Below are positions 41,901 through 56,500 of a stretch of 64,000 bases of DNA, piece by piece (position 1 is the stretch's first letter; each line of letters begins with the position of its first letter). A program made the translations under genes and the position numbers. The stretch comes from Ophiodon elongatus (Eukaryota > Chordata > Actinopteri > Perciformes > Hexagrammidae), in the NCBI GenBank assembly GCA_016806645.1, contig JACSYO010002116.1:7074001-7138000 (forward strand), in the 5' to 3' direction. The notes under the pieces were generated by a model. The model had not been told where the DNA came from, did no database searches, and was given only the letters and a program-made list of their open reading frames with translations.

Positions 41901-44900
41901 GGTCACCAGAGCTTTGAACTCAAGATAAAAAACTTTATTTTGAAGTACAGGACACCAAATGAAGCCTTGCATCATAGCATCTCACCTTGTAGCCATGTCA
42001 ACAGCCTCTTTGTTGGGTGGAGGCACAGTGAAACACACAGAGGGCACCATGGCCTCATTGCCTGCCGGGTTGATGACTTTCCACTTGGCCCGGTGAGAGT
42101 TACTGGCCAGTACGCACTCATCCTCTTTGTAAATGGTAATCTGAAAGAGTTGTGATAAAGCATAGATTTACTATAGATCCGTGAAAAGAACTGAGATGAA
42201 ATATGGGGTAATTTGACGTAGAGAAGCTCTGTATACCTCAATCTGACGATAATCACAGATGGCTTTGACGGGGATGGAGGATCTCACAGGGCTTTCAGGG
42301 TTCCTGGGCCTGAGCTGCACAATATTCTTGGCCCTGCCCACTAACCCACCCACGGTGCTGCGGTACTGAAGAAGTTGCTCTTTCTCATCCTAGGGACACA
42401 CCATACCACAAAAAAGGTTGTTTATTTAATTATTTTATTTGCAACTAACTCAACACTTGCCATCTCTTTCTATCAGTTTACCATGGACTCCTGAATGAGA
42501 TCCTCCAGTCTGTGGAGGCTGCTTGAGCGATCACAGCTGTATTTTCTTTGAATGCCATCTTGCAGGCTCTTAAGATAATCCATGGACTCTTTGGCATCCC
42601 TGAAAAACTGCGAGGGGAAAAGAGCGAGAAATTAGATGAGACAAACAAATGCACTTTGCTGCATTAACTTAAAAACAGACAGAAACTCACCTCAAAATAA
42701 ACAGCATTCTCTTTCAGATGCTGTTCTACGCAAGAGCAGAGCTGTAAAATCCAGCTCCACTGCGTCTGCATGGCAGCCCTGTACGCCTGGAAGAGAAACA
42801 CACAATATAAAAGGTATAATAGCTGGGAAATTACAAGATTTAAAGACTTAAATATCTTTTAATCATGGTGGGAGCAGTGTGCAGGGTGGAGACTACTGTC
42901 GTACTGACCGCAGAGCTGAGTATACAGAAGAAGAAGAAAAAACAGTGCTTACTTCAATAGTGAGCCTGGCTGGGTGGTTCTTGAGCATGAGGCGCTCTGC
43001 CTTCTCCTGCACAGACTTGATCACTTCCTCCTTTTCATCTAGCTCCCTCATCAGATCCTGTATGAAGACATTAAGATGAGTATCTCTGGCATTGAGCAGT
43101 GGAAAAGACCCAGTCACTCCATCCTCTCACACAATCCCACATCCTGTTTGAAGTTAATAATTCAGGCCACAATACACACATCCCTTCACTGAGATTAGTG
43201 TTTTATTAAATAGATGCAGCTGTAACGTAGCCAAACTTATACACCCAAAAGAGCTGCCTGAACAAGCCCTTGTTATTCTGTCTGCATGGAAGATTTCACA
43301 GATTGAGTTACAGTTAATTAAAAAGTCTGTTCAAACAACACAAAAACATACAGCATGGTAGTCTCTTTTCTTGGAGATGTTGCCATTGCGATCACTCCAG
43401 TCAAAGGCAACTTCCTCCTCCTCCTTCTCATTCAGCCAGATGAGCTCCTGAGTTGCCTGTGACACAAAGTCATGCAGGCTTTCCAGGTGGCTCTGTCGCT
43501 CTCTTGAACAGGTCTGAAAGGAGCAGACATTCATTGAGTCTACAAAAAGCAGCACATACAAAACCTAGAGCATTTATTGCTTCACAAGTTTTTGAATATT
43601 GCTGTTGAGCTCAACAGATCACTTACCAACAGCCTTTCATACTGCTTTTCTAGTTTGTTCAGTTTGTCTGAATAAGGTATTTTCATGGGGATGGTCATCT
43701 GAATCTGAGAAAAGAAAAGTATGTCTTACTTCTTGAATTTCCTTTGCAGTAACTAAGAGTTAAGGCAGCAGCTGCAGCACCATTTCAGACTCACATTAAG
43801 GTTATAGGTTATGTAGGATTATTGATGGTTATACTAAGATAATAAACAAGACAGAGGTAAACTACAAAACACTTACCTCACTCAGTTTGGCATCTTTAAG
43901 GCTCATTTGAAATTCTTCAATGGCTCTATGTACACCTTTGTGGTTATCTAAATGCATTTCCACAGTTGGCAAATCTGATCCCCACTCTGAACGATCCAGC
44001 TGCAACTTTAATACAGAAAAAAAAATGTTTTTAATTGAGTTTCTTATTTTAAGTGCATACAAATAAAGCTACAATACATTATAAACACACCGATGGCGAC
44101 AACTCACCTGCATCTCTTCCACCCAGCTCAGAAGGTCCTGAAGAAATTTCATGTTGACCTCCTCTTCTGTCATGTTGGGGTCTGTCAGTGAGGATTTCAG
44201 TAAGGGCTTGCGGATCTGCATGTGTTTCAGGTGCCTGAGGCTGCCTGGGTCCATGCCGCCACCACTTCCCATGTAGCTCTGGACTGAAGCAGGCTGCAGA
44301 CCGGGGGTCAAGGCAGGGGTAAAGGACGGGGTCAGGCACGGTGTAAGGCTAGAGGTGAATGTGGATCCAGGGGTACCTAATCCCCCTGGGGTGAGTGCAG
44401 GAGTCAGGGCTGGTGTGTTGATGTTCTGAGAGAAGCCAGAGTTCAGGCTTTGTGTGATGCCCGAGATCATCATTTTGGTTTGTTCTGTCGTCAGGGTGCG
44501 ACCTTTGCTGTACACAGAAGAACACTCTGCTCTCAGGGCTAAAAGTTCATCCCGGAGTTTAGACACCCTGTATTCAAAAAGGAACAACACAGATGTCTTA
44601 ATGCATGCAGAAAAAAAACACAGTATGTTATTTTTCCAAGAGGATATACTTTGTACCTTTGAACAAGTTGATCTGCAAAGGGGAATTTGCCATCTAGAAG
44701 AATTTGGATGTCCACCACTTGTTGTCTGAGGATATTCTCACACTCCAAAAGGTAGCCAGCAATCTCTGCTTCATTCAGGAACTGAATACCAGACTCGAGA
44801 CGTTTTGCATCCTTAGCAGAGGAAAAAAGAGACTCAAAACACAAGACAAAGAATGTGCACACAGGGTTATTTTATCACAAGTTACATTGAGTCAAACAGA

Positions 44901-47900
44901 GATGAAACAAAACTTACAGACTGCAGGGCAGTTCTTGCAAATGCCAGCTTGTCCTCGCCATTGACACAGTCCCGCTGGACCCTGTTGGCAATCTGCTGCA
45001 ACATCTCAAGCCTACAAAAACAAAAAGATTAATTTATGAGTTCCTAGTTGTTATAATTTTAATAAAAAATAAAAAAATCTTCACAATGCACACTTTAACC
45101 TCACCTGGATCCATAGGTAATGCTGTTATTGAGAACAATTAAGCTGTTCATTTGTAAAGGTTCGGCGAGATAGGTGTCATTGGAGCCAAAACTGTTGAAG
45201 CTACTGTTGCTCACAGACGAGATTCCACTCAAATAGGCCATCTTACTTTACGTGGTAAACTGCTGCTACTCCCAGCCACTCAAACAGTCACCGTGACATA
45301 TTTCTCATCTTAATCATCCCTCTTCAAGGACCCCAGCCTCGTCCTAGCCTTGACAGCTTGACTGTGAGCGTTCGTGGACTTAGCTGATGGAGAGGCGTTC
45401 AACCTGCTCATATTTATAGTGCCACAGCCAGGTGCGGAGCGTGTAAAGTGACTCCCACCCTGAAATAATGTGCAGCCCTCAGGGGATGAAAATTAAATAG
45501 CAGGTTGAGACAGTGTGCCTTCATACAAACTGAGAGTGCATAACACACTGCCAAACTGCGGTATTGCTGTTTCTGCCAGTTTTCACCACACCCAACACTA
45601 AAGTTGTGAATATGTTGTGTTTATAGACCATGAAGGCAGGAATGGAAATGTAAACTTGTCTAAACTATTGTAAACAGAGTCTTTGGACTTGTCATTGAGT
45701 TTCCATTGAAATAAGATCTACTCTGCATACAAACATTGATGGAAACCGGATAGAGCTCAAAAACTTAACTGAGCTTGAAATCAGAAAGAAGACACTCTTT
45801 GTGATCTTAGTATAAGCAACATTTCTGGCAATTTTAAAGTAACTAGATACTAGTATCAGTCATGATTATGTTCCCGGACTGAAAGCACCTATTTTTTTTT
45901 CCCACTATTTTATTTCACAAGAGTCATTTGTTTACTGCTCATTTTGCATATTACTCGATCATCTGAGCAGAACAAAACTCAACCATATCATAATGGAAAC
46001 TTGGCTGCAGTAAATCTGATCAAGAATTATTGCGTGCAACAGCTCATAAATATCTTGATAGAAATCATATCGAAATGTACAAAGGTTCAGTGAGGGGATT
46101 TCTACTTTAATAAGGACGATCAATCTTTGACATAAACACTGACCCTCGGTGCAGCAGAGACTTTAGTGGGCTTGCAATATGATGCTGCAGCACTCTGCCT
46201 CTACCAACCCCAGATAATGTTATGCTGACCCAAGAAGCTTATTTGTCCTTTATCAAAATGCTTTTCACTTAGAAAAGCAGCAAATGACCACAACATCTCT
46301 GGCTTTAAATCCTTCTATGTTGCCTCAAACAGTCACACATGTGTGACTGTTTGAGGCAACATAGAAGGATTTAAAGCCAGAAAAAGATAAAGCCATTCAA
46401 ACACCAGCTACGTGTCTCTGTGTGTTGGATACATTGTGAATTTTGGCTGACAAGTAGCCCATAATATTAAGCTATAAAGAATACAAAGATTAGACCTTTA
46501 AATCACATTCGGTTGATCCAGGACACACAAAGTATTAATACGCCCAGTGCCTCCACATACCTTTCAACCTCAGGCCTCAGGCTCTTCTCTCTTTCCAACA
46601 TGGCAACAATTAATTTACCCCATTCCTTCTCCACGTCGTTAGGGTGATGACCCTGGGGTAACTGAATACGTCCAAACTCGATCCACATCTGTCATATATG
46701 CCACAAACACAGACTTGTTACCACTACAGTGCGTAACACTACAGGCACTGCATTACGTGCTCAAGAGCAACATGCGCTTCTATTTTGAATCTAAATACCT
46801 CAAGCATTTTATAGAGATTCTTGATTTTTGTCTTCTCGTTCTCTCTCAGTGGGATTTCATGTTCTTTAAACTGGAGATACTGTGTATAAAGTGCCTGTGA
46901 AAGAAAGCAGAAATTATAATACATATGTTTATACACTCGTACCATAAAGCATCAGAACAGATATTATCCAGGAGACAGATTTTTCCGTTCTCTCCCCATT
47001 GTCTTTAAAAAACAACTGCATTAAAGTGCTTTTACTGTTAGAAGATATCGAGGTCTTGCAGCAAATGGACGCTGCTGCTCTCTCATATCCTTAAATATCA
47101 CTTTTAAGTCTCAGTTACAGCAGATAGAGGCTACATGTGGGATATTTGAAGCAGACGCTTATCCTTCACCTTACCGACACCACATGCAAATTCTAAGCAC
47201 TCTGTAAAATGAGACAGCCGAAGCTCAACTTACAACGCTAATAATGATTCAAATCTTCAATACCTTGAGTTCCACAGGGTTGTTGGGGAATGATCTATCT
47301 GACATTATGGTCACATTGTGTCTGATCCACTGGCTGAGGTATTTGATCATGTTCTGGTACTCCACCCATTTGATATCAACATCCTGTTCAGAGGAAAAGG
47401 ATCATCAGCGATGAAGCACCTTTCAGCACATTCACTTGGATCGGGGTGGGGTCACTGGTGGACCGATGCCATCGACTTACATTAGGACTGATTCCATCAA
47501 CACCATCAGGTACTTTGGGGAAAGCGTCGTACAGTGTTGAGACGTATGTGATGACAGATTTTTCATCGGGGGACTGAACGTCTACGTCTGATGAAGGAAG
47601 TTAAAAAAAAAAAGAAAAGAAATCAACACATGACATTGAGTTCAGAGGAATTATCCCTCAAGCCAAAATAAAAAAAAACTTAGCTCCCCATGATTTATAG
47701 CACGAAGATATTGAGTGTTTTCTGGGTTCAACCAAACATGACAGTGTGTACGGATCTCACCCTCGGGGTCCAGCAGTCTGGCCACCCCCAGCTGTTCGGC
47801 TACACAAAACGCATTCTCTAAATTTGATCGGTTGGGCTGTGTCGAAACACGGCTCATGTCAACCAGGTCTGGCCTGAAATACAGAGAAATAGAGACGAGT

Positions 47901-50900
47901 AAGGTGAGAAAAGCAAGGCATACCAACTAAAAGAGAGACGACAGAAGAAGTGGACAGAAGACCACTAAACCCACTATACTGTATGCACTATACAGCTTTA
48001 ATGCTCTGCAAAAAAATCCTGCAATTCCACAGTACCTGTATTTATGAATGATGGCGTTAAAGAGCCTCCCGTCCCTCCAGGAGGTTGTGAAGTTGTTACA
48101 ACGTACGCCTACGTAGCCGTCGGTTATCTGCCTGGACCAGAACAGAAGCCTCTCCTTGGCTGTCATGTCCTCGGACTCCCCGGTCACATGGATCTCCGAG
48201 ATCTGTCAAGATGTGCAGACGTTAAATGTGCAGTCGCGGGGGTTTGATGCAGAGAGACAGAGAATTTAACCCACAAACCTTTTGCGATTAAGACTTGCAA
48301 CAAACACCTTGAAATAAACTGCAGTCAAATGTGACAACAACACAAGCTACAGCCTTAAAAATACTACTGCATTGAATCAACACCTTCATGTCCCAACTAA
48401 AGACGGAATAGTTCAAGCTTCCCAAAGATCTTATGGTACAGAAAAAATAAAAATGAGACAAAAAGATCTATTTCATATTTGAAGTGTGAATTAAGTGTTA
48501 ATGAGGTAATCGTTTCCTTTTCTGGTTCATAAACAATTCTGTTCACACGTGAAAAATGGGACATGTGAGACAGAGTTGTGTAATAAATTACCCAATAGTT
48601 TTACAACGTGTTGTACAGAAGTTTATGATGACCTCAAACAAACAGTGCCACCTCACAGATTCCACAGTGTCGTTGGCATCCTGGTTTGTAGCACAATTAC
48701 AACTTCAGGACAAGAGTTTCTATCTACAGTTCACACCACATTCAGTAATGTTGATTCAAGTCTTTGTAGATGCAATCCAAACAACCCAAATTTTGGAAAC
48801 ACCAGAAATACTGTAATTCGGTTTGCAATGGAGGGCACATGGGACACATCTTTCTATTTTTCACATCACAGGGAAGTTTATGTCACAACATGGTTTGATA
48901 AAAAAAACAAGAAGCAGAATAACACAGAACATTAAACAAAATAAACTTCAATCAATCAATCAATCAATCAATCATCCGAGGAGGGAGGGGGGTGAAAGAC
49001 AGAGAGTGAAAGACAGAGATAGTAATAACACACTAGAGCTTGGACAAGACGACCAGACAAATAGCATCATCCTGAAGAAAAGATCCCCCACAGACCAGCC
49101 TATCAGGACTGTTTAACTTCCAAAGCCTGAAACATTTCTATAGTCCAGTTAAGACAAGGTATCACAGGAGTTTAACAGGCCTCCGAAAAAACTTGATTTA
49201 CTCATTTTAGTATGTTCAGCTGGAACCCTAAAGCAACAACTGTGGTAGTAACTCAAACTTCCTAAGCATAAATATCAAAGAGCTGAATTTTACTGCTGAA
49301 TAACTGCTGAGTCTCTTTCTGGGAAGGCTGAGGTTTCCAGACCACACCGGGATGCAAAAGAATGAAACAGATTCAATAAGACTGCAAGACCTATCATTAA
49401 TCCACAAGCATCATAATAATTATTTTTTTCTAAGAAAATACAGACGCTGCTGTGCTTTCTTTCTTAAAAAAAAAAATAACATTTTAGTCAGAACCCATTT
49501 TGCTGTCAATTACTGTCCCATTACTGTCGCATTTGTAATGATCTACCAGGGTCATTTCAGAGCACAATGAGACTGCCTGAAATCCACAACCATAATGTCC
49601 TTTGTTTTGTTAACGTAAATATGAAGGAATGACACCATGATACAAATCACTGTATCCCTAGCAGATTCTATAATGTGCCGTTCATACAAACTCTGGCTGA
49701 CATTAGTGTACAAAATATAAAGAAGAGGGGACGAACATCAACCATGAGGGGTTGGCGGATTGCCAAACATTAGAATAAATACCATTTAACATCACAAAAT
49801 TCAGCCTCCTAATGACCCACAGGAATCACTATAACATACCAACTGTTCTAGTGGTATCACTAATTAAGATAATTAATACAATAAGACATAACGTGTATTC
49901 TGAATGTACTCAACAAAACCAAAACCCTGCCAATAAAACTAAAAAACTAAACAGGATAACAGCCAACTATCACTCCAAAATTGATTTAAAATCTAAGTCT
50001 AAAATCTCCATTTATTTCCACACACCTGCATCTATGAGCTTTGACAAACAATTCAGTGTCAACATACTGTTTCTGTCTACATACAGAGAGCAGCATACAT
50101 ATTTGATTACAGATTCCAGGTAAATTATGCACAATTATGCAGCCAAAGCACCAGGTGTATACGTTCTACAATGTATGATTTGTGTCGCAGAATAACTGAC
50201 AGGAAGTCCACCACAGTGATGACATAATGCTCTAAAAACAATCTACCATGCTGATGATTACATAAAATGATGTAATGAGAAAACTAGTCTTCTCACTGTA
50301 GAGCATAACTTCACTGATTTAAACACCAGCCACTCAATGTTCAGGTTACATTTTACCCCAATCAAGCACCTTTTTAATTTATCTAAATAACACCCAATAA
50401 AGGCCATAAATATCACATTCTAAGTTTACCTCGTGTTGGGTGGAAATACATTTGGCAGGAGCTGTAAGATGTTCTATGTGACCAGAGCAGGTGTAGGCCC
50501 TCCGTCTCCTCCTCCTGTGTGCTTGGGAGCCACATATAATCTTGGCAAACGTTTCCTCTCTCCCAGGTCTGTCATTACCCCTCAGAGTCCGCAGCATGTG
50601 CTCCACTGCTCCAAAGCTTACAGCCCTCCTCAACTGTCGCCGCAGCAGCTTCTTCACAAGCAGACCATCCTTGGCGGAGGAAGTTGTGCTAATACAGCGA
50701 AGCTTTCCTCCTCCAGTGGACCTGCTCCTGTCGTCTTCTGTCTGCTCTGTGGAAAACCTTCCCAGCCTCTGAGCTAACCTAATGCTTGATTGACTACAGG
50801 GAGGTCTGAGAATTAAAACTGGTACCTCGCCAACATAGACGCCTGTGCTGAGGCTGTCCTGCCTGGATAGATGTTTCTTCACCTCCCATGGTTTATCCAG

Positions 50901-51429
50901 CTCTGCTTGGGACTCCTCTGCGTTCCCATCTGGGTCATCTTGAGGCTCTGCACTGTTGCAGATGGCTTCGGTTGAAATAGCTTCACTTCCAGGACTCGTG
51001 AGGGATCCAGCGGGCTGAAAGGCTCCCGATTTCCTTTTCTTTCTCTGAAAATAGCGTCGGCCTTTAAGCTCTTTGGATTCAAGGCTCAGTGGAGCTTTCT
51101 TGGGGTCAACATAGCATTCCTCTTTAGGGCCTCGAACACAGCCACAGATGTTTCCCATGGCTGACAGTCATACAGTCTCTCACCCATCGACAGTGCTGAC
51201 CTCCCAACAGTGAGCTTGTTTTCAGGCAAAGTATCCGGTGAGCTCCACTTGATCTGAAGAGTCACTATCCCATTGACAGAAAGCCATTTTCGCGCTGTGC
51301 GACGAGCACACAATAAACAGGGACTGACAAGCCGGCAGCCAGACATAAAGCTTGCTCCACTCCAGCAGAGTTGACTTTTTCCCCTTTTGTTGACTCACAG
51401 CTGAGAACTGGTCAGCCTCTCTCTCTCTC

Positions 51430-51460
<31 letters not shown>

Positions 51461-51590
51461 CCCTCTCTTTCTCTCTCTCTCTCTCTCTTTCCCGCGTGCT
51501 CTCTCTTGGGTCTCTCCTCTGACACTGGAATCCTTTCTGACCTTTGAAACATTTCTCTGACTTTGCTAATCCAGCACAAACGCCATAAAT

Positions 51591-51639
<49 letters not shown>

Positions 51640-53471
51640 GACACGGTGTTTATATTTCTCAGCTGTGAAAGAGTGGAAAAGACTTGTGGACAGACCTGTT
51701 TTGTGCTGGCTAGTCTGTTTAGTCTACACCGTAAATATGTGCACGTCACAGCCGCCTCTTATGTTTCCTAATATTTGTGTCTAATAAGGGTTGGGGTGAG
51801 GACAAGGTTTAAACTGCAAGTGGATGCCAGCTGATGGCCCTCTATTATGCTGTGAGAAATTTTGGCTCAGCAAGTTTGGCTGCGTGAACCAGACAGAGTC
51901 CCGGCCGGTGAGAAGGGCTTTGAAAAACACAACAGCGTAGGTCAACGAGAGCAACAGAAGCAGAGGCAAATCCAAGCTGGACAACAAAGTGCTTTCACTT
52001 TGTCTATTAATCAAGCTACGTACAATGGCAGAGCCAGAGGTGGGGCTTAAGTCCAACGGTTTAAACAAACACTATTATCTGAACAGATCACCACCACTGC
52101 AGTTCACAAGGGGGCAAAATGCTCTGACCAGGAAGTGATTCACCACCAAAAAAAACATTACAACAACATAACATGGTCTGACAGCGTGGAGCACAAGTCC
52201 ACTGTGGGGGAATGTATCAATACTTTTCTAACATGACAAAAAGACAATCAAGTAGTGTGAACAAGGGCAAACACAATGGCACCACAGAGCTCAACTAAAA
52301 ATAACACTGTGCCACTGTCAGCTTACAGTATTTGAAGTTTCCCTGAAGGTCAAAGTCACCTGACAGTCGACACAGTTCAAACTACAGTGCACCGATCACT
52401 CACACGGCTACTCATTGACAATCTGTTAAATACTGGTATTACTGCAGTATTCTATTATGTTTGTACATGTTTTCTTTCAGTAAAATAATCATTTTATATG
52501 ATTTATATATGTACTTGGTACAGTTTTATTTCAGTAAATTAATACAAATTATTTAATCATGACTATGTGTTTGTGTAAAGCGCAACAGAGACAGAGACAG
52601 GGAAAATCAATCAAGTGACAATCAGGGCAAAATAAACAAACAAGACCAACCGGCATAGAAACACCAGACAACATTGCAATGTCACGGTGGTGCACTGTCA
52701 CCGGCTATATACTAAAACAAACATCACACTCAACGCCATGTTCCAGGTGAAAATACAGCCCATTGTGAAGAATAGCGGCAGCGTTGTGTGATTGTATCAA
52801 CTGAAACACCGAAACAAAATGTCAAGAATGAAACAGTGAACCAACTATGAGCAAGAGAATTGAGGTCAAACATACAGTACAGTTCTGTGGAAGTTAATAG
52901 AAAGAAAAAAAAAAAAAAAATAGAAAAAATAGCCTGGAGCAATAAGACAAGCTCATAAAGTATGCCCCCAAATCAACTATACTAATGAAAAAAAAAGTTC
53001 ATGCATGTCAATCTGCTGTCAGCTGTGGTTATATAATAAAGGCCAAGATATATACTGTGACTTTTCCTCGGTGCTGCTTTGCTCTAAATCAAGAAGAAAC
53101 AGGCCCATTGCTGCTCAAGGGCTTGCGTGAGACAAACAGCAGCAGGTGTTGGCAGCATCACTGACGCTACCTGTCAGCGAGTCCAGACAAAATTACTATT
53201 AACAACTTTATCCCCCATAATTTAGTTGAGGGCGTCAGTTGGACAGATGCATTCTTGTTCTAATAGAATGTTATGACTCAGTACCATCTCAATTAAAGCT
53301 GCAAGTGTGAAAGGCTATCGCAATGTACCTCTCCCTTACCAACCACTGAGTCATGTGGCGTGTGCCAAATATATTAATAATCCAATGCAGCAGATAGAGA
53401 GAAGGAGGGAAGAGACAGACTGAGAAGTAGTTCAACTCCTGGCATGCGCACACACGCATGCGCGCGCGCGG

Positions 53472-53529
<58 letters not shown>

Positions 53530-56500
53530 TTGAAAACCATCACAACTCTCAAACTGCAAAGCTTGTTTGGAAATACAATACTCTATTGCATAGAGTAAAA
53601 CTTTGCAGTGACAAAATCAAAGCAACTTTCCAGCCATTGCCGTCTGCATTCAAACACAGACTCATTATAACTGTGCTCAAGAGCATTTTCCATGTCCCAA
53701 TACATCCTGTGAATACCAAAACTAACAAGGCTACAGGATGTTAACTTGTGAAGTTACAACTGAAGCTGAATCGAACATGAATTAAAGTAAGCCTTGTAAA
53801 CACTAACGTCACATATCATCACTATCATCTCCAGTGAGTGAGACTGCAATCACAACATTCAGCATGATGTATGCTGCACAGCTTTGACACCTTGTGGTCA
53901 AAAGGAGAAACATCCACTTTTGTAAGTGTGTATGTGTGTGTGCAATTTATTATGTGAATATGTAAAACAATCCCAAAATGTTTTTGTCTTTAAACTTTAA
54001 CAAAACAAAGCAACATCAAGTAAGAAAGATGTAAAGATACACGTAAGGTTAAAATGAACAGCCCTTATAAGTGTGAACTCATCACTTACATATAATACAA
54101 TGAAATGAAAACAAGCAAATGTATTCGCTATTAAAATCACAAGAACTACCAAACCATGAGATAACAATGCTGACCTGAAAGTGCAGAATTATGGTCCAGA
54201 TCAATCCCAGGGTCAGTTTTGGGTTGCCGTCTGTGATGTCATCATTCCTGATATTTACAAGTTTGACCTGATGACAGGAAACACATGATTAGAATATTTA
54301 CAATATCTCCAAATGTTCAAATCCTGCTCTTGAGTTTCTAAATTGTGGTGTTTATCTTTACATGGATTAGTGTATTAAACAAGTACTAAATATAAGTGTA
54401 ACTGTGTCTTGTCTATTTTGACTCGTATGCCTGTCATTTAACAAGCACCACAAGGTGGCACAGTAGTCATTATACTGTATAATGTCAGGGAGTTGCTACC
54501 TCGTAATCATGTGGGTCTGAGATGACAGAAGGAAACGAATGCTTGCTAATAATTAAATGCTATAAAGCAGCTAGGGCTGTTTTATTTATCTTCCACATAT
54601 CAGAGGGAAAAATTCACAAACACCAAAAAAGTCCAAACACATCCTTTTTTTTTTTAAACAGAGCAGGAAATCTATTCCTCCAAAGCCAGCCTGATCATCT
54701 GTTATAACTGCAATCAATAAGCTGCAGGGGGAGATTTGAGGGAGTTTTAACAGATTATTTTACATTTAAAGACTACAGATGATGCATGGAATTATCTGGT
54801 GTGTACTGCAGCTCAAACAATAGATCAACACATTTGTGACCGTCTACGTTTCCTTTGTCTCAAGCGTTACATCACATCTGGCTCCGGCTGTGCAAGGCTG
54901 TGTTCTTCATCACATCCCGCGGGGTGGGGGGATGGGGAGGGCAATCAAAGCTCTCTGAAACCCCACCGATGGGATTTGTAGTCAGCGCTCCTTAAACGCT
55001 GCCATTACTATTTGTGGGAGCTGATTTGTGATTTTCATCATGAAAGATGGTAAATGCCACGAGTCCAACAGAGTGTGATGTTGGAGAATAGGCCGTGTCT
55101 AGGTAATCGCCACTGAATGGGGCTGTCCCACACAATGTGGCTCTGTGTGTCTGAGGCGGTCTGAGCCCAGATATTCAGAAACAGTGTGCCACTTGCATTC
55201 CCACTTCAATTACACATGTGCCTTCACTTGCATTTGTCTGCTTCAGTGGTTACAAGGGAACAAATCTCTCTTGATATGATGCAACTGCACACATGGACTG
55301 CTACATTTACGAGTGCTATGCAGCTGTAACATTTTATTCAATTCGCTTCCTGCATCAAAATGTGAAAATTCCTAATTAATTATGTGGATTTTCAGTTCTT
55401 TTCTCAAGGTTCAAAGGTTTATTTATTTATGACAATAAATGATGTTGGCTCAAATTCATTCCAATCAAAAGTGTGTGAAGAGTTTGAGAGTGTGCTTGGA
55501 TTGATCCGTACCTGTCGCCTCTTTAAATAATCCAGTGCTATTTGTACATTCTGGAGCCTGTGGAAGCGCATCCTTCCTCTCTCCCGAGGCTGTGGACATA
55601 AAGGGGGAAGAGGGGCCATTTCTCGTAATTGTATTTTTCTCAATATCAGAGGACACATTTAAAATATGATTAGTAGCATGGTGGACACAGGACATGCATC
55701 CAGGTTCTTACCCGCTTTTCTGGTGAGATAAAGACGTCAAAGAACACACAAGAAAACCTCTACCCACAACAAGAGTAGCCATTTCTCAAAAATATGTGCA
55801 TATACAGAACATTTTCCACCTTTTGCAATCTGTAGAAATTTGCCCTTAACATGTAATAATAAACCAAGTAACATTTAAAGGGTATTTGCTGTGCTGTAGA
55901 CACCAAATATAGACTATTAAAAGAAAAAGAAATTCTCCAATCTCTTGTGGCAAATGCACACGGACAGTCAGGGGCCACAGCATGATGTATGAAATGGAAA
56001 ATGCATTGTAGCCAGGATGCAGCAGCGGCAAAAGACCGTATTCAGCCGTATTTCTAAGTTGATAAAAGCTGGGAAGAATCCTGCTCATCTCAATAGCAAA
56101 GCAACAGTAACCCATCGCCCAGAGCTTTCATTCAATGGCTCTCATACACTTATGAGGAGCTCTAGAGGCTTCGAAATACTTAAAAGCATACTCAAAAGCG
56201 GCAGATGAAAAATGTCCTGATGCTCACAAAGGTTTCGGAGTGCTTTGATTGCATGGCTCATTGATGCGCAAAGCTAGTGAGGTGGATATAAAGACCCAAG
56301 CGTTACGGGCAATTTACTTTCAATATATTGCATCTTTTCAACGCCTTTGCAACATCAGCGGGCCAAATTTATTGTTAATGCATGTTCAAAAAGACATTTG
56401 AGCATGAAGATGCCTGGGTCTTTAAATCATGTGCACAATTTTCTCTGCATCATCAGTATCATCCGGTCATGTAGGATTCTGACATTGTTTGCTGATCAAA

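Larger units (their letters stand above)
45242..46560. other. intron E12-E14 upstream of the epithelial first exon, with promoter and palindrome
   Basis: Holds the BPAG1e promoter (TATA box at 45,411-45,418) and, about 1 kb upstream of the BPAG1e start codon, a perfect 84-bp palindrome. The rest is unremarkable AT-rich sequence. Confidence 0.75.
51159..54174. other. intron after E5 / upstream region of alternative first exon E6
   Basis: Three kilobases that should hold the E6 promoter. Contains a long CT tract, two CA tracts and a short CG tract. No exon was recognised. Reading frames across the repeats are artefacts. Confidence 0.65.

Noticed and set aside
46298..46381. Palindrome as a microRNA precursor
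   Set aside because: It has no loop and perfect pairing, unlike miRNA hairpins; a structural or artefactual palindrome is more likely.
48549..49116. Overlapping plus-strand reading frames in the E6-E7 intron
   Set aside because: No domain, no partner exon, and the end runs into an ATCA repeat.
51222..51749. 175-codon minus-strand reading frame with Arg/Glu and Val/Cys repeats
   Set aside because: It is the translation of CT and CA microsatellites; no splice signals or conserved sequence.
23937..53528. CRISPR array or prokaryotic mobile system
   Set aside because: Intron-exon structure and repeats are vertebrate; the tandem repeats are microsatellites without unique spacers.
53289..53559. 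Reading frames rich in Val/Cys
   Set aside because: Produced by the CA/CG repeat; no homology.
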